A DNA stretch of 64,000 nucleotides from Hortaea werneckii (taxonomy: Eukaryota > Ascomycota > Dothideomycetes > Mycosphaerellales > Teratosphaeriaceae): positions 124,001 through 188,000 of the forward strand of contig JBAOKB010000164.1 of assembly GCA_037044905.1 (NCBI GenBank). The letters run 5' to 3'. The notes under the pieces are model-generated. The model ran no database searches. It saw only the letters and a list, made by a program, of their open reading frames with translations, and was not told where the DNA came from. The translations under genes were made by a program, and so were the position numbers. Shown in pieces: positions 63,828 through 64,000 of the stretch. Each line of letters begins with the position of its first letter. Position 1 is the first letter of the stretch.

Positions 63828-64000
63828 GATCATTCAGGCCTACTTTATTCGTATTGCATCAATTAGCGAGGCGTTGGCAGGCATCGGCAGAGCAAAACCA
63901 AGCACGGAAAGCATGGAAATCATCGGAAGCATGGGAATGGCGTTTACTGACATTTTTATACTGTATGAATTAGCACGAGGCGTGGTAAAAGCAGCATAAG
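63828..64000. other. Right edge, no gene seen
   Basis: A plus frame stays open past the SET stop but has no motif. Probably the SET gene 3' region. Confidence 0.4.

Noticed and set aside
62997..63833. 278-codon antisense ORF over the SET gene
   Set aside because: Leu/Ser-rich mirror of the basic coiled-coil coding region, with no domain.
1..64000. tRNA, rRNA, CRISPR or bacterial operon features
   Set aside because: No A/B-box tRNA pairs, rRNA blocks or spaced repeat arrays were recognised by eye; introns and gene content are eukaryotic. A tRNA scan was not possible.

Overview
This is nuclear DNA of a filamentous ascomycete (Pezizomycotina). Genes are compact, with introns of about 45-100 bp that start GT, end AG and carry CTAAC/CTGAC-type branch sites. 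The set of housekeeping and secreted proteins is typical of that group, and a TA-rich, CA/TG-poor block looks like repeat-induced point mutation (RIP). Several unassigned proteins resemble Dothideomycetes (Capnodiales/Mycosphaerellales) proteins as I remember them. That placement is inference only.

Layout. 1-2969: the 5' part of a Ty3/gypsy LTR retrotransposon on the minus strand (LTR, gag, start of pol), running off the left edge. 2970-4330: a gene-free AT-rich block with a 43-bp minisatellite. 4.5-15.2 kb: an unknown Pro-rich protein, the PP2A-like phosphatase PPG1, a secreted GH10 xylanase with XlnR/CreA-type promoter sites, a coiled-coil unknown and a fungal transcription-factor-like protein. 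16.7-23.5 kb: a disordered unknown whose stop overlaps the start of a DHA2-like MFS transporter, then CHO2. 25.1-31.8 kb: a secreted GMC oxidoreductase, a small Cys-rich unknown, RPB8, a Nudix hydrolase and Hikeshi/OPI10. 32.7-38.0 kb, all minus: an F-box protein, a PY-motif coiled-coil protein and a ten-exon sugar porter with a dense CreA-type cluster upstream. 39.5-49.7 kb: a WD40 protein divergent from HSP10, a 2EXR-like protein, an unknown membrane protein, SPRTN/Wss1-like protease, DNAJC8/Spf31 divergent from the DEAD-box helicase DBP4. 51-57 kb: two unknowns and an Alr4036-type FMN-binding protein. 57.5-63.8 kb: RPN1 divergent from RIO2, then a SET-domain protein.

There is no single operon-like system. 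The window is mainly core cell machinery: proteasome, 40S and 60S ribosome assembly, splicing, RNA polymerase, chaperones, phospholipid methylation and DNA-protein crosslink repair. A few carbon-acquisition genes (xylanase, sugar porter, GMC oxidoreductase) are scattered among them, and two of these carry carbon-catabolite-type promoter sites.

Main caveat. Twelve genes are interrupted by single-base frame changes, most of them in or next to short homopolymers (about 20 in clearly conserved proteins, plus several in one unknown). Once the shifts and introns are allowed for, the lengths of the recognised genes divide exactly by three. The simplest reading is uncorrected sequencing/assembly indels rather than pseudogenes. 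Coordinates for such genes span the whole broken gene.
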